A stretch of 64,000 bases of DNA from Anseranas semipalmata (Eukaryota; Chordata; Aves; Anseriformes; Anseranatidae), in contig VXAA01007212.1 of NCBI GenBank assembly GCA_013399115.1, forward strand, positions 936,517 through 1,000,516, written 5' to 3'. The notes under the pieces were generated by a model that worked only from the letters and a program-made list of their open reading frames with translations, was not told the DNA's origin and made no database searches. Shown one piece after another: positions 49,631 to 63,503 of the stretch. The translations under genes were made by a program, and so were the position numbers. Numbering within the stretch: position 1 is the first letter of the stretch; each line of letters begins with the position of its first letter.

Positions 49631-52600
49631 ATCCCCTTTTAAATCACATTGCCCAAATCTACCCCCAGTATCACTCCCGCTGTCTCCTAACTGGGCTGGA
49701 AAAAGGCAGCTGCTGCCTGGCTGTGGTGTCTCTGGGGCTTTGGCGCACCCCAGGCTGAGGACCGTAAGGTGGTCCACAGGCGTTGCGTCCCTCCGTCCCA
49801 GCCCCTCTGCATTTCCCCAGCCGGTCCCTACTCAACAGGTCAGCTACTGAAACCCATGCTGGCCTTGCCTCCGTTGCCTAAGAAAGAAGCAGCTGGTCCA
49901 GGCTCTTTATCATTGCCCAGAATACATTTCTACAAGTGAGATCACGTTTACTCCACTCTTCTGGATCCCAAATGATTTTGATAGCGGTAACTTTAATTTA
50001 CGGATAAATTGCCTGCTGAATTTTCTTTCATCCAGAAACACCAGAGAGCGACTACAAAAGGTACCTTGTGAAATGATGCTGAGGGAAGAAAGCATATTTA
50101 CATGTGTTTCCTCTCTAGCCTTTTGGAAGAAAGTTGAAGGCTGGATTTCCAGCTCAGGAGCTGTGTAAGCTAGGTGATGCTTCCCTGGCAAGCCAGTCCT
50201 GCTTACCTCCGTGCCCCATGTCCACCTGCTGCTGCACCGCTGTTTGAAGGGGTAGGAGTCCCCTCCAGTGAGGGACCAGGAGCATCTGACGTGTTTGAGT
50301 CCAGGGAGGTGTCACTGGCGCCTGCTGGCTTTTGGGATGTGCCAGAAAGCCCAGCCTTTTTCCAGGTTTTCCTTAATAAGAGCAAAGAGGCGGATGGGGA
50401 AGATGGGTATCTCGCTGCAGAGCGGTGCTTCGCCCGTCTGCTGGCTGGCCTCGCAGGCAGTGCAGGGAGACCAGGGGCAGTGCGGCTCGGGGCTTTGAGC
50501 ACATTTCAGTAAGTACACCCGGCCGCAGCAGGGTAGTGCTGAGAAGAAAGGAATGCAATATTTACTGGAATAAATAATACGCCGGATAACTACCTCAGCT
50601 GTGCTGCCCAATGACTGGAGCAACAGTAACAGGGCAAACGATTCCCAGCACTGGCCTCAGGTGCTTCCTCTAAAGTTTACTTTCACTCTGTGCTAAATGA
50701 ATTACTGTTTTTTTTTTGTTGAAAGAAGAAATGTTGATATTTGGACTTGTGTCTTTATAGCTCTATCTCTTCAGTGGCTTCCTCACCAAAGCTCTTTCCA
50801 TTTCTCATTTGACCTTTTTTTCTCCTAAATATGTATTTATATTTCTTCCCTGTTTCTCGAGATGCAAAATGCAGACCTCCGCGTCTACAAAAAAGCTCAG
50901 GCACTCTTCTTTTCCTTCTGCCTTTCAGTCCTGCTTCTGCTTTCCATTTTTACTTCTGCTCAGTTAATTAGCCATTCATAATTATTTCCCTCTTTATTTA
51001 TGCGGGCATGTATTTTCCCTTGGAAGCTGCTGCCTGCTCCTTTGGAGCCAGCGTAACCTGACTCCAGCCCTGCTCGCTCTTTGCAAGCCTACTGGCATCA
51101 CGCAGCCCAGCTCCAGCAGCCCTCAGCACCCCGTGCGCTGGCTGGATGGGTGCTGAGCACTGGGTGCTGTCCCACAGCCACCGCCAGCCTGGGGAGCCAG
51201 GCACGGGCTGAATGCAGCTGCGTGACCCTCACCGCCTGCGGCATTAACAAAATGATGGATGCTCTTCCAGACGGGGCATCGCCAGGTGGGGTTTGAAAAC
51301 ACAAAGCCAAGGGGGAGCAAAGCAGGACAGGCACGAGCACCTTGTGAGAGCGAGGAAGGTGAGGGCAGCCTGGCATCGCTGCTCTGCTGGCACATGTGGC
51401 ACGCCATGTCCCCTAGCCTTCCTCTGCGGCTCCTCTTCTGCTGGGGAAGCAAAGCCTGCAGCATCGGCGGTACCTGCTTCAAAGGGCTGCCGCGCGGCAC
51501 GTCGCTGCTCTTAGGGTCGTGGGCTGCAGTTCTTGAGCGAGCGGTGATACATAAAGGAAAAGTCATCATGTAATTACTGCTGCTTACAGGTCTGCATTCC
51601 CAGAATTTGAGGGTAAGGAAATAGCTTTAAGGGTAAGCAGGAGATAAATCTCGTTTCACAGCACCTCCCTTATTTCTACATTTTCAGCCTGTCTCAGGGT
51701 TGCTGTCCCACAGGCAGCACATACTGAGGGCGTAATTCCTTTCTTCTGCATTTTGAAGGATTTTCCAACTTCGTCCTTGGACAACAATTAGGACCAACAG
51801 AGCTGTTCAACAAGCAGGGAGAAGTCTTCACAGATACTTCATTTCTATATCCTTTTTTATTTTTTTTTAAAACTTCACAGGTTTTCAAAATGTGTTTTGA
51901 ACACTTCTTTCTGAGGTTGTAAGTAAATTTTCCTCTACTTTCCTATAGCTGGGTAATAATAGAAACAACATATGCCCCCTTCTATATCCACATTACAAAA
52001 GTTGATGTCCCACTTAGAAACTAGCTGCGACTGTGATCTGTGTTTTTTCATCTCATCTCAACTTTCTGGTGGGATCATTTTAATTCCTCTGTAGTGGTAG
52101 AAAGGAAGTCCCAAGTATGTGTTTTTCTCAGAATCAGGCTGAGACTGTCTCTGGCCACAGCTGTCGGTCAAGTTTTCTGTGAGTAACCTGATCAAGTTGG
52201 GTGAAGGCTCTAGTTTGTCTAAGCAGCAAACTGTCTCTTTAGTACCAATAGCCAGAAGAAATTCTTCCTGTTAACACCAGTCAGGCTCCCACAGCTCTCT
52301 GCTTGCTTCTAGGCAGCTCCTGGTCCTAGGAGTTCAAAGTTTTCATTGCCCTGTGACCAGGATATCTTCTGCAACCCTGCAAAGGCTTGGAAGTAGAACC
52401 TGGTTTGATTTCAGCCGTCCTAGTTGCTGCTTTTGCTGTGTTTCAAAAAACATCGTGTGCACAAGTACTTGCTCTGCTCAGTCCACAAGCAAAACAGACC
52501 CAGGTGACACCGGAGGATGATGAGGGCTCTGCTCCCGGTGTGCACCGCATCGGTGCCTTGGGTGCCCGCCGGCAGGAGCGTGTCCTCCGCAGCGCTCCCC

Positions 52601-53100
52601 TCACACCTCCCCTCTCGAGTTGTCCCCAAGGAACCCCCCTGGGATCCTCCCTGCAGCATCACTGCTGATCTTCCTGGCCGAAATGAGAGCAGAAGCAGCA
52701 GCAGAACAATCCCGTGTCAGTTGTGAGTGTGGCTGTTTCCACACTTTCACAAATATGGTCCAGAAAGACTCCCTTAGGAAACCTATCATAATCAACTAAA
52801 AAAAGCCAGCTCTGTTTTTTATGATGGGTGAAGCTTTTGGGGGCCAGAAGCCCAGAGCTGGGGGCACCAGGGACCCGCTGGGTGAGATCACAGGCTGCAA
52901 TTGTTTTCAGAGCGGAGCACAGAATTCACCTTCCCTCAGATGCCTCACCAATATGAAAAGGAGTGGGAGGGAGAGGACAAAGAAGAGTATTCAAGTGAAG
53001 GGGGCCAAGCACTAGGATGGTAAGAGCAGAGTCCATGTTCAATAACATTTATGCTTATCTCAATATTGTACCTGGTGCCTAGGTACTGTAGCAATTGGAA

Positions 53101-53168
53101 CCTCATAAATACCAGTGACAGATAGTAATTAGCACCCCATAAATACCATCAACAGATAATCTTGCCAC
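53101..53168 (+). repeat. Tandem duplication of a 34-bp unit
   Basis: 'cctcataaataccagtgaca' recurs 34 bases later as 'ccccataaataccatcaaca', each followed by 'gata'. There are two diverged copies only. Confidence 0.65.
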
Positions 53169-56100
53169 TAGGAAGCAATAACAAGCTATTCATACCCAAC
53201 TGGCCAAGCAAGCTTGAAGGTGAAAATAATAAGTAAATGGAAAAAACACTATTTGAAAACTAAGGTCTTCCTCTGGAGTCAAACTTTTTCATGGAAATAA
53301 AGCCTAAAACAGCAGTCTTATACTAGCCTTAGGCTCCAAAGTGCCCCAAGTCAATTTATATCTGGCTGATAAAAGGGTAGTTGATTGATTCATTACAGCC
53401 AAAGGCTCAGCTCCTAAGAATGCACGGTGCTTAGTTTTTTTCTGGGATCCCTTTGATCTCAGATGGAGGTTGAGGAGAAGGCTCCAAATTATGAAGTATT
53501 TTTGGAATTATATTGAGACCATTTCACAGAAAAGTCACTTCAAGTCTCCAAGAATTTCCTTGACTCTGTCTGGAGACACAGATGACGGAAAGCTTCTCGC
53601 ATGACATTTTTGTCTGAGAGCAAAGGAATACAGCAAATCCTAAAAAAATAGTAGTCCAATCACATTTGGACCAACATTAAGATCTGGATGTAGGACCTCA
53701 AGTTTTCTATGTATGTCCTAAAATAAAAGCATGGGTCTTAGTTTAGGGAATTACGGTATTGGGAAGCAATAACAGAATGGCAGACCTCTGTAGATCAGCT
53801 AGAGGAGGAAGACAAACCACAAACCTAAAAGACTAGCAAATGACATATGAAAGAAACTCACCTTTCCATTCAGCATGTTAAATTCCACTAGCTTCCACAG
53901 CAGTATTTATTCCAGGTTAACAAAAAGTGCAGGAGGTACAGTATCTGCTCCCTGCTTTTCTCTGTCTACAGAGACCCCTCTCCACCTCCCCCATGTACCT
54001 TAGAGCTCAGAGAGCCTTTCAGCTTGTCCTTTCTGCCAGCCTTTTGTCATGTCTGCTACCTGCTGTAGACCAGTGGCTGAGAGTTTGCGAGAGTCTGGGG
54101 CTCTTCTTGCCTCAGGTGTTTGTCAGCAGGACTGGAGCCTGCAGCATTGGACAAGCACTCCAGAAAAGCAAGGTGTGCAACGAGGGAAACTCCTTCAGTG
54201 CAAGGAGCATTCACGTGCATTCGTTGACTATATTTACCCGGGCATTACGAAATACTAAATAGTACATTCAGCAAAACCAGAGCTTTCAGGTATTATTTCT
54301 GGTATGCAGTTGTGAAGGGCAGAGCTGCACGTCGAGTTCGTGTCTGTGTTGAAACGTTTATTTGTTGAAACCTCCACTGACTTAATTAGAGTAAAATGCA
54401 CGAAGTGTAGTCATTATAATCTGCTTTGCAGTGACACAAACATACATAATTCTTGTCCAGATGACAGTATCCAGATTTTGCAGCCGAGCCTCTGACAAGG
54501 AAAGCCAGGTTTGAGGGAGAAGAGGGAAGGAAGGCCATCAGCATTGCTCAGCTGATTCTGCTAAAAAAATTGAAACAGCCACTAAGTCTTTCGCTGCCTC
54601 CACCCTTCCCAGTAGTCTCATTACTGTAAATGATGCTGCAGTTATTTGAAAACTCAGGTTTCCCAAGGCTGGCAGCACTGGGGGAGCAGGCAGCGCAAGC
54701 CGCGCATAGGCGCACTGCTCCCAAAGGCCGACCCGAGGCATCGATTCGGTCCCTCGGAGTGCTTCCGACGGCTTCCAGCTTTAACTTCTGCCTTCAAGTG
54801 AAAGCATATCGTGGCAGCTTCTCTAATCACGATGTCTAAATATAATACAAGGGAACACAGTTTAAGAGAGCTCAGATACACTTTTTTTAAGCAACTGTCA
54901 GGAAACTGCCTCTGTGGCTTGCTGGTTTAGAGTAAGATTAAATGAATCAGTCTCAGCATTTGAATGCGTGGGAAGTCAGAGACAGCAAAGTGACAACTAA
55001 GGACATTTTATTTATAATAGGGCCCTCCTCCTATAGCTATTTGTGCACAAGTCCTGTGCACTAAGTTCAAAAGTACCTGCCCTTTATGTAAAATTACTCA
55101 CAGATGCTACGTGTAGGCCAGGTGGATGTCTATGCTGGTTTGGCTGATTATAAAGTTCATGTAATTATTATTGAACCATCTAGCAACGTTTGAGAAAAAA
55201 ATAGAGTTTATTATGCAGCCGCTTCAAAAGACTCTGCCTCCCCGGCCCTTCAGCAGGAGATTTTCAGAGCAAGGAGCAGCTCGAGCTGGGCATCGCTGCT
55301 GGGAGCAGACCTGGGGTATGGCACGGGGCCGGGGGCACCCCTCCAGCAGCAGCTGGAAAAGCATGGCAGACCCCAAGGCGGGTCTGAGAGGGCTGAGGGG
55401 AGAGGCAGAAGCAGCACAGGTGGAACACTTCACTTCACAACGGGCACCTTTGAAGCTGCACATCCCCACTCCTCGAGCTGCAACACCTCTGGCTTTAACC
55501 CAAAGGTTCAGAGGTTTCCAAAACGAGGGTTCCCAAGCACGGGCAAGAGCACTGTAGCTACAGCTGCAGTCACAAGCCTGGGAGAAATTCAGTAGTTGAT
55601 AGTAGCGGTTGATTAATGAGCCCAACAGGAGTAAAATCGCAAAAAAGAAATGGCTTCGTCAAAGGATGAGTGTGGGTATCTCAGCTCCACAATCCCCAGA
55701 TGGGGCCCCAAAGTTCTGACGCATCCTTCTGGGTGAGGATAGGTAATATCCACAGATCTCAGAGCAATGCAGGGGAGCTTAGCTGACCTCAGTCCATGAG
55801 ATTTCTTCCCTCCCCACTTTGGCAGGCTTGGCCTTTAGTCTGTAGCATCAGCCCGAGCCCCTAACTGGGAAATATTATTAAAATGGCATTAAATATTAAG
55901 AGAGACAACACAGCATCTCTCACAGTGAGGGAGCTCCTGACACAGCAATGCTTTTCCTCATAAACTGCCTTGACAAACAGTTTACTTATATTCTTATTTC
56001 AATTAGATGAACTGCGATGCAGCGGTGAGGATGAGTAGGGCTGGGTGTTATTATGAGAAGTAGTAAATATTTATTCGGTTCTCTCAGCATGGAAGTGGGT

Positions 56101-59100
56101 GGGCAGCAGGGTCTCAAGGCAAGACCTCCTCAGCACAAATTTTAAAGCCATAGTCACAGACTGGGGCTAACGGAGCTGTGCTAGACACAACGCAGTTGTG
56201 TGGACCCATCACTAAGAGCTTCACTGTTAACATGGTACAACATTAACAATGATGGGCTTCATGGCCAGCTTTGGCTCTTACAGAGACATGGGTAGGAAAT
56301 GCAAATGACTTCCATTAAATATTCAAATAAGGGTAAATATCACAAAGGTTTCCCATCCCTGGCCAAGAGGGTCCAGCCAAGCTCTGGGCTGTGTCGTGGT
56401 AGGTGCTGCACGCACCAGCTGTAATCCTTGGCCCACCCAAATGCACAAAGTCCCCGATCACTATCAAGCCTATGCTCAGATCTCCAGGTCCCCAGCTGAG
56501 CGAGGGTGCAGTACAAAGGCAGGGAAAGCACTGCTGTAGAGATCTGAGAACTGAATCTAAGCAAAGAAAACCTCCATCCCTGCTTTCTCGAAAACTTTCC
56601 CTGTAATTTCAAGTATTTTCTGCTGTCAGCTTGGAACTCATGGAATTGAACACGCATGCTTGCCTTTGAAACACTGCTAGTCTTACAGGCATTTGGGGAG
56701 TGGGGATAAAAATGTTTAACTTAGAAAAAGCAGTTGCTTTCCAGAAAATCCCCAGAGGCTCTCTGCAGCTCATGGGTTGGAAGCCATCGGGTTCCCGTCA
56801 GCACATATGTCCTCATCCCTAAAGTGTGGAAGATCTGCTTCGGCCAAGCGCCACACGAAGCTTTATTACTAACTACCCAGTCCGTCTTATGAGGCCTGAC
56901 CAGAAGTTTACCTCAGTCTGTATAATTTTTTGCTCCCCTTAACAAAACTTCCAGTATAATAAAATAATTAACGTTGTTCTCTTGATAGCTTTCCTTGAAA
57001 GGCTGTGTCAGAGGCTGAAGGCCAGAGAGAAGTCCCTTCCCTTGCTTCTGAAGCAACAGGATAAATAAACGTGAGTGGGACAGGGGGAATTTGCCTTGTG
57101 ACTCATGGCTCTGTGGAGTCTGCAATGACGGCCGGCAGTCGGGGCCTCGCCTGATGCTTCATCAAAAAGACAGCGCACTTTGCACAACGGAGCATCCCTC
57201 ACACCAGTCCCCTGTGGCACTTTATACAGTGCTATAATCACAGCCTGCCCTGGATGAGATTTTTTTATATCCATAGCCTTTTTAATCTGAAATTGTTTCT
57301 TCCTTTCCCTTCAACTGCTGTTCAGGAATGGACTTAAAATGGGTGTTAAATCTGAAATTTCAAATGCAGGAGCATGGGGTTTGGAGTGCAAGAGGATTCC
57401 TCATGCACACACACCCTTACAGAGATTATCTGGAGTCTGGACAGTCCAAATCGCCCTTCCAAGGATCTGTATTTAGGGACACGCATATCTGCCCGCTGGT
57501 AGCAGCAGAGCTGTGCTGGCTGGCTTGCCATCAAAGGCTGAGTTTGTGCTTGACTCTCCCATCCATGAGAGCGGCAGTTTGTGAAGGAGGGAGAGCGTGA
57601 GGTGGAGTTTATGGGACGCATTGGAGGTTCATGGAAGAAAAAAAGCCAGGGAATTACTTAGGGAAATCAGAGCAAAATTTAGAAGAGCATCACTTGGAAA
57701 AAAATAAAAAATTAAAATTGGGAAATATTAGGGTAAAAAAATAGTGGAAATAACGTTGCTACACACTGGGCCGTTTTGAGCAGGATATAAGCACTATTCA
57801 TCTTTGTTGTGTAGAATGGGGATTTTTTTTCTTACTCTAAGCCTGTCTCTTAACACAGCCTTAACCGTGGAATAATTAACCAAGCCTGAATCGCAAATGC
57901 AGTGCTCTCAGGAGCTAGGTACTGATGTGCCCTTTCCCACTGCAGCTGAGGTAGGAGGATTTCTAGCGAGCTCTGGGAGACAGCATTCTCTCAGGAATTT
58001 CGGAGCACAGAAAATGCACAACGAGGTGCTGTTGGTTGTTTTCACCAGGAGAATTTTCTTCAGTGAATTTTTCCTCCTTCCTGCCAAGGACAAACCCCTG
58101 ACACCAGCCCACATTATTGTTTGAAGACAGATTGAAATCTCGTGATTCTGACATCGTTTTATTTTTAATTTCCACACTGCAAATGTCAGGGGAAAAAATA
58201 CCCTAAAAATTATACTTCAGAAAAGACTATAATTACTTCCAATTAAATCATGGCCCTGGTTGTTTGAAAGACTTGACCACAGCTAGAATTTCATTATCTG
58301 ATAAGCACTTTTTTTTTTTAATATATTTCAAAGTTTCTTTTTTAATAATAAGAAGAAAAGAATCCAAGACCCTGACAACAATACCTGAGCCAACTGCAAA
58401 AGCTAGATGATGGGAAATTGCGTTTAACCCCTCAAACGCAGAGGCCAGATCATTTTTAGGGCATTTATTTCAGCGATACTCCTGGGGGAGAAGCAAGGTT
58501 CAGAAGGGTGATCAGGCATGGTTGCAGGCATGCAGGAGGTGACCCAGATCTCTGCCTTCCCCGGGGCACTGACCAGACTGCGCGCTGTCACCGCACCTTT
58601 CTGCCATCCCCGGTACTGAAAGCGTTCTGCCAACTTTTGCCCCGTCCCTTGGTGCCACGCTCCCATCTATATAGGGGCACATACATAGAGGCCACTGAAG
58701 TAACGTCAGCATCACCTGGTTTTGTAGTGGGAAGTCAGTCTCATTCCTCCCTGCTGCTAGAGCTGTCTGTCTGCACCATAAATCCAGCTGCTGCCCCCAA
58801 ACGAGGCATTTGCATCATGCTAGCTGCAGTGAGGATGTCACTGATGTTCAGAGTGAAAATATCCGTGTTGTTATACAGTCACACTCTCTGGTGCGCAGGA
58901 CAGTTTTGCTGTAGCTTTTTGTGGTATTATTTTGAACTTCAGCTACGACAGGGCCATCGGTCCCAACCCCACCTAAGTGTGCAGTGTATTTTCCACGTGT
59001 ATTCCGAGATAAGGGCCTTTGCTCAGAGCGTTAACAAGGGAGCAGTCCTGTCCCAGCCCGGCGTGCCTGCTGCTTTCGGCCGTGCTGAGAAGCCAGCCTG

Positions 59101-60333
59101 GAGGGCCTGCCGTGCTGCGGAGGCTGGAGGGACGGGGGCCTCCTCTGAAACCTCTGCCCAGCGGCCGGGGCTCGGCCTCACTGCGCGTGGAGGCCGGGTG
59201 GCACAGAGGGGAGCTGAGCCGGGCAGCAAAGCAGCAGGAGGGCGCAAAGCCAGTTAACCTGCAGCCTTAGCACCTCACCTAGCAGTAAGAGCAAGTGATT
59301 TGGTTGCCAGCAGTGACCCCAGGTCCCAGTCACAAGGGTTAGGATTTTCTCCAGGTGATGCCTCTGCAGAGGCAGCCTCTACCAAGTGTTACCTAATGAT
59401 ACAGAGGCGTAAGGCTGGGAACAGACATACCGTGGCAAGCTGCCTGAGTGCCCACAACTTGCATACAGAGCAGACATTCCTGCTGTCCGTGGAAAAATCC
59501 TCCCCCAAATACTCCACAACAGCCAGTCTCTGAGCTGATTGTACTAGGAGGAATGAAATTAAAAACTGCCATTGACTCACCAGTCAAAATATGTGAGTGT
59601 ACCCAGCAAATAAAGTAGATTCCCTCAGCACTTACCTAATAATTTTGCTTTTAATTAAACTGTCCATTCCCGTGCTGATTTACATTTAAAAAGAAAACAT
59701 CTGTGTGTATTTCACTGGGAAACCTTCCCCTGGTGTTTACAAAAATATTTTGCTTTGCTTAATGTGAAAGATTTGGGGCCTGATTCTCGTTAACAAAATG
59801 ATGCCTTCCAGCTCCTTCATGAAGGCAAACAGGTATTAAAGGTCCTTACTGACAGGGACTTGCACACCCTGTGTGCTTAGAGCCTTTCTCTTGTGTTTTA
59901 TTTTATTATTTTTTTAGTGTACATTACAGTCTTGTATTAGTACATTTTTAATGCTTAATCTTCCCAAAGAAGAAAATGCAGTGGACAGACTTGACTGTGG
60001 CAACGAGCTGAGAAAGCTGGAGCCATAGACCCTCTCAGCCTTCCTCGCCTTTCTTTTGGGATAAAGAGGAAAAAATTGCAGAGGCAGCGATGAAGAGGAT
60101 GCCACGGCAGTGCTTCTGGCTCTGAGAGACCAAAGGGCACCTCGTGTCCACGCAAGACAGGGACAGGTGTCCCTCGCAGCTGCAGCCATCTCCACCGAAC
60201 CCAGCCCCCTCTTCCTCCATCGTCGCGCGGGAAATGCTGCAGGGGCTGTCCCTCACCTCCAGCAAGTAGAGGGGAGTGATGCCCAACAACTGTTTTGAAG
60301 CTCGCCTGCCTTCCAAAATCAATATTAACTTCC

Positions 60334-60383
60334 AAAAAAAAAAAAAAAAAAATAAAAACAAAAAAAAAAAAAAAAAAAAAAAA
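60334..60383 (+). repeat. Long A-run, about 50 bp
   Basis: An almost pure A tract, broken by one T and one C, lies between GC-richer flanks. Its size fits a retroposition tail, but the bases to its left do not resemble a retroposed transcript or SINE I recognise. Confidence 0.9.
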
Positions 60384-61531
60384 GGAAAGAAACAGAAGAA
60401 CTCAAAACTCTCACCATTTCCCGAAGAAACAACTCCTACTGCTCCCCCTGCAGCTCCGTACAGAAGCTCGGGCTGCTACCAGCAGCCCCCTGGGACGCGC
60501 CAGTTGAGCACCATGTGCCTTTCTGGAGAAGCGAGTGCCATGCCCGAGACTACCGCAATTTGCCCGCGTGGGGCAGAAGCGGGAAGAAGCGCCCCTGGGT
60601 CGCAGCCCGGCGCGGCACAAAGGCCACCTCTCGTCTCCCAGGCTCACCCGCAGCCACGCTGCCCGTGACTCGTGGCGGACGTAGCTGGTGGTGCTGCTGT
60701 CCCGGTGGCACGCGGCGCTCCCCGGTGAGGCTGCGCGGCTTACGAGCACGCTGCGTGCTTGCCTGCTGACCACGAGTGTGTTTATGGCAGGTTCAAGTAT
60801 GCAAATGGAGAAGTGAGAAATCGCATGATGACACATTGAAACGTGCTTCTCCGGCACTGGCTCGCCATCCCCTCCTGAGGGAAGGGGCCAAAGAGGAGAA
60901 ATACTGTGTCGGGGTGGGAAAATCTGTGTGGATTCAAAATCTCGGTGCCATGTCCTGTGGGTCGCAGGCATTCACAGAGCGGACAGTGGTGTCTCCTGCA
61001 GCGGTGAGACAGCCAGGAGCTTCCAGCCTCTGCGTGGCCTGGCCCAGGTGGGGTGCGGATGACCAAGGCGAACGTCCTTGTGTGGCTGCTCAGTCTGGGG
61101 GAGAACGGAAAGAAGGTGGTCAGAGCTGGGCCACCTCCCGAGCGCATCGCTGCCTGTGCACACAGCAAGGGATTGTACCCCCGGCTCCAAAACACATGCC
61201 TCAAGTCCTCCCCAAAGGAGGCTGTCATGTGGAGGCCCCTGTGTGAGCTGAGGAGGAAGGCTGTGCCCTGGAGGGTGAACACGTGCTCCTTCTGCATGCG
61301 CACACACCGTGAGCTTCCTCCCTGCACCGGGCTTCAGCAGCCGGTCTGGGCCAAGGTCAGGACCTGTTGGGGCTGGTTTTGTTTACCCACACGTGCCATG
61401 ACCTCAATTGGCATTTAAACATATGTACAGCATGGTCCTAGCTGGTGAAAATATCTCCGTTGGCTTTCTTATCATTATCAGCAGGTGAGCATCTATAATT
61501 TCTGTGGCATTACTGAACCTGAAGGCAATCA

Positions 61532-61584
61532 GGAGTGGCTGTCCTGGGCCAGCCACATGGTCCATCAAGTTCAGCACCTTGCCC
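61532..61584 (+). repeat. Ancient interspersed repeat fragment ('ctgggccag…ggtccatc' family)
   Basis: 'ctgtcctgggccagccacat' followed by 'ggtccatcaagttcagcacc' resembles the common sauropsid repeat 'CATACTGGGTCAGACCAAAGGTCCATCTAGTCCAGTATCC'. It is old, short and matched by eye. Confidence 0.5.
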
Positions 61585-61946
61585 TAAAAGAGGTAGAATA
61601 ACTGGTGCTATGGAGCCAGGCAGCTTTAGCAGTTGCGTGGGCACGTCACACACAGGTTTGGCTGCTCCAGTGTCCCCCTCCATGCTCCACCAGCCAGTCA
61701 CAGGGAGAGGAGGCACCATTTCCATGCCCAGGCAATGCAAAGTGAATCCTGGAAACCCCTCTGCCAACCCCTTCCTCTTTTATTTTGCTGGGGAGTGGAT
61801 TTGTTTTAACGTTTTAAGTTCCGGCATCATGCAAGCTCTGATGGAAGCGGAGTTTAATGCAGGCCCAATGGCTACAGGATAGCTCAGGGTAAAATGGAGA
61901 TGGCAGAGAGCAGAAACCATCAGCGCACCTTCATGCAGCAGAGACC

Positions 61947-62000
61947 AATGCCCCCATTTTACAGCTGAGGAAAGCGAGGTTGATGTGGTGAACCTGAAGC
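61947..62000 (-). repeat. Worn MIR-like remnant, minus orientation
   Basis: 'cccccattttacagctgagg' continuing 'aaagcgaggttgatgtggtg' follows the reverse complement of the MIR 3' core (CCCCATTTTACAGATGAGGAAACTGAGG…). It is the best preserved of the MIR-like matches here, though short. Confidence 0.5.
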
Positions 62001-63483
62001 CAGCCTGCAGCAAAACGCAACGACATGGAAGGAAGCCAGTCCGTTTATCCTTCTGCTCCTCCACTGTGTCTTTGTCCTCTGCTGTTCTCTGCTACTTTTC
62101 CGTGTCTCCTCCATGGCTCTGAAACGAAGCTCCACAGCTGCTGCTCTGATCAAGGGCAAGGAGGCAGGCCAGGATCATAAGCATCAGTGGCCTCGAAAAG
62201 GAGAAAATATCCTCAATCACAGGGGAAGAGAGAAGTGCAGAATTACAATGACCAGAGACGTGTTTCGGGAACATGTGAGGTTATTGACTTAGTGCCTACA
62301 GCCGAACTCTGAGGGTCCGCACGGCTCGAGAAAAGAGGTGCAAGGAGCAAGTCAAGTACTGCACCCGCTGCCGTCAGCACTGCTCGCCCTCCAGCTGTGG
62401 CCTGGACTTCCCAGTGGCCCAGCTGGAGATATCTCCATTTCTTTCCAAGATTTGGTGGTGTTCGGTCTGGGGATCACTCTCAAAATGAAGCACGGCCGAG
62501 ACCGCAACAGGTTTTGCTCCCTCTGCTGTACACAGTCCTCCAGTGCTGGCCCAGCCGCCTGCACCCTCCAACACCACCACCTGCCCCATCTGCTGCTCCC
62601 CAACATGGTTAGCATGCATCCTCACCTTTGTGTTGTAAACACGGTGCTAACGGGCTGCGAGACGGCCCCCGTGTTATTTCAGGCATTTTTAAGAGGGGGA
62701 AAAATCATGCAAAATGTGGAGGATACCTTGCACGCAATGGGGCCCACGGGAGCCGGGGGTCAAGTCCTCTGCAGTGCAGGCACGGCCATCCAGCTCTGCT
62801 GGCTGATCAGCGTGGTTTGCCCGGCCCGCTTTTATCTGCCGCTATAGGCATGCTCTGAGCACCACAAGGCTGGGGGCCGGGCTGTCAGGAGAGCTTGAAT
62901 CTCACTGAAATCCCTCAATAAAAGTTATTGTGTGCCTCCTCCTCCTCTTCAAGACATCCAAACTGCAGCATCTGGGTGTCCAGCCCCGCCGCGACCTAAT
63001 CCTGTGGTAAGAGAGATTTGGGCTCCAGCAGCAATGAGTAGCAGCGTTTTTGGGACCAGCCGTAATAGCAGGCGTGAAGTGAGTACGTCCTCCCCGGTCT
63101 GGTCCCAGACTGCTCACCGGTTAGGAGCTCCAGGCGGGCAGATCCAGACGGAGTTAATGCAGGATCGCAGCCTGAGGTTTTGTTTCCACCTTTGCCAGAG
63201 GCTTTGCCGCCGTGTGTCCTGCGTGTGTCTCAGCTTCCTTGCTTGTGTCATGGTACCTGGTGACTTACCTTCCTTTGCAAAGCCACCTTCAGGAAAAAAG
63301 GGTTCCGGATAATGTGGCTTTACCTACTGCTTTCCTGTATGAATCGACAAAAATGATGCTGGTCGGGTTGGTGTTCTTACAGCAAGAGCTGAATGAGGGA
63401 GATGGATCTTTTAAAATAAAAACGGGGGGAGGGGTGGCAGTGGCTGTCAATCTCAATAAGTAAACACTTCTTTGATGTGGTTC

Positions 63484-63503
63484 TTTTAAAAAAAAAAAAA
63501 AAC
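63484..63503 (+). repeat. Poly-A / (CA) low-complexity tract
   Basis: An A-run is followed by cacacaac. No retroposed gene is visible upstream. Confidence 0.8.

Noticed and set aside
50174..50512. Plus-strand frame of about 112 codons running into 'ttcagtaagt'
   Set aside because: A donor-like site is present, but the peptide is compositionally biased (Ala/Gly/Pro), the opposite strand is also open, and no homology is recognised.
58508..59257. Longest open frame in the window (about 249 codons, plus strand)
   Set aside because: The frame opens at GTG, with the first ATG only much later, and shows no recognisable domain. Its 3' third lies in GC-rich DNA where stops are rare. Flanking sequence shows no clear splice or promoter context.
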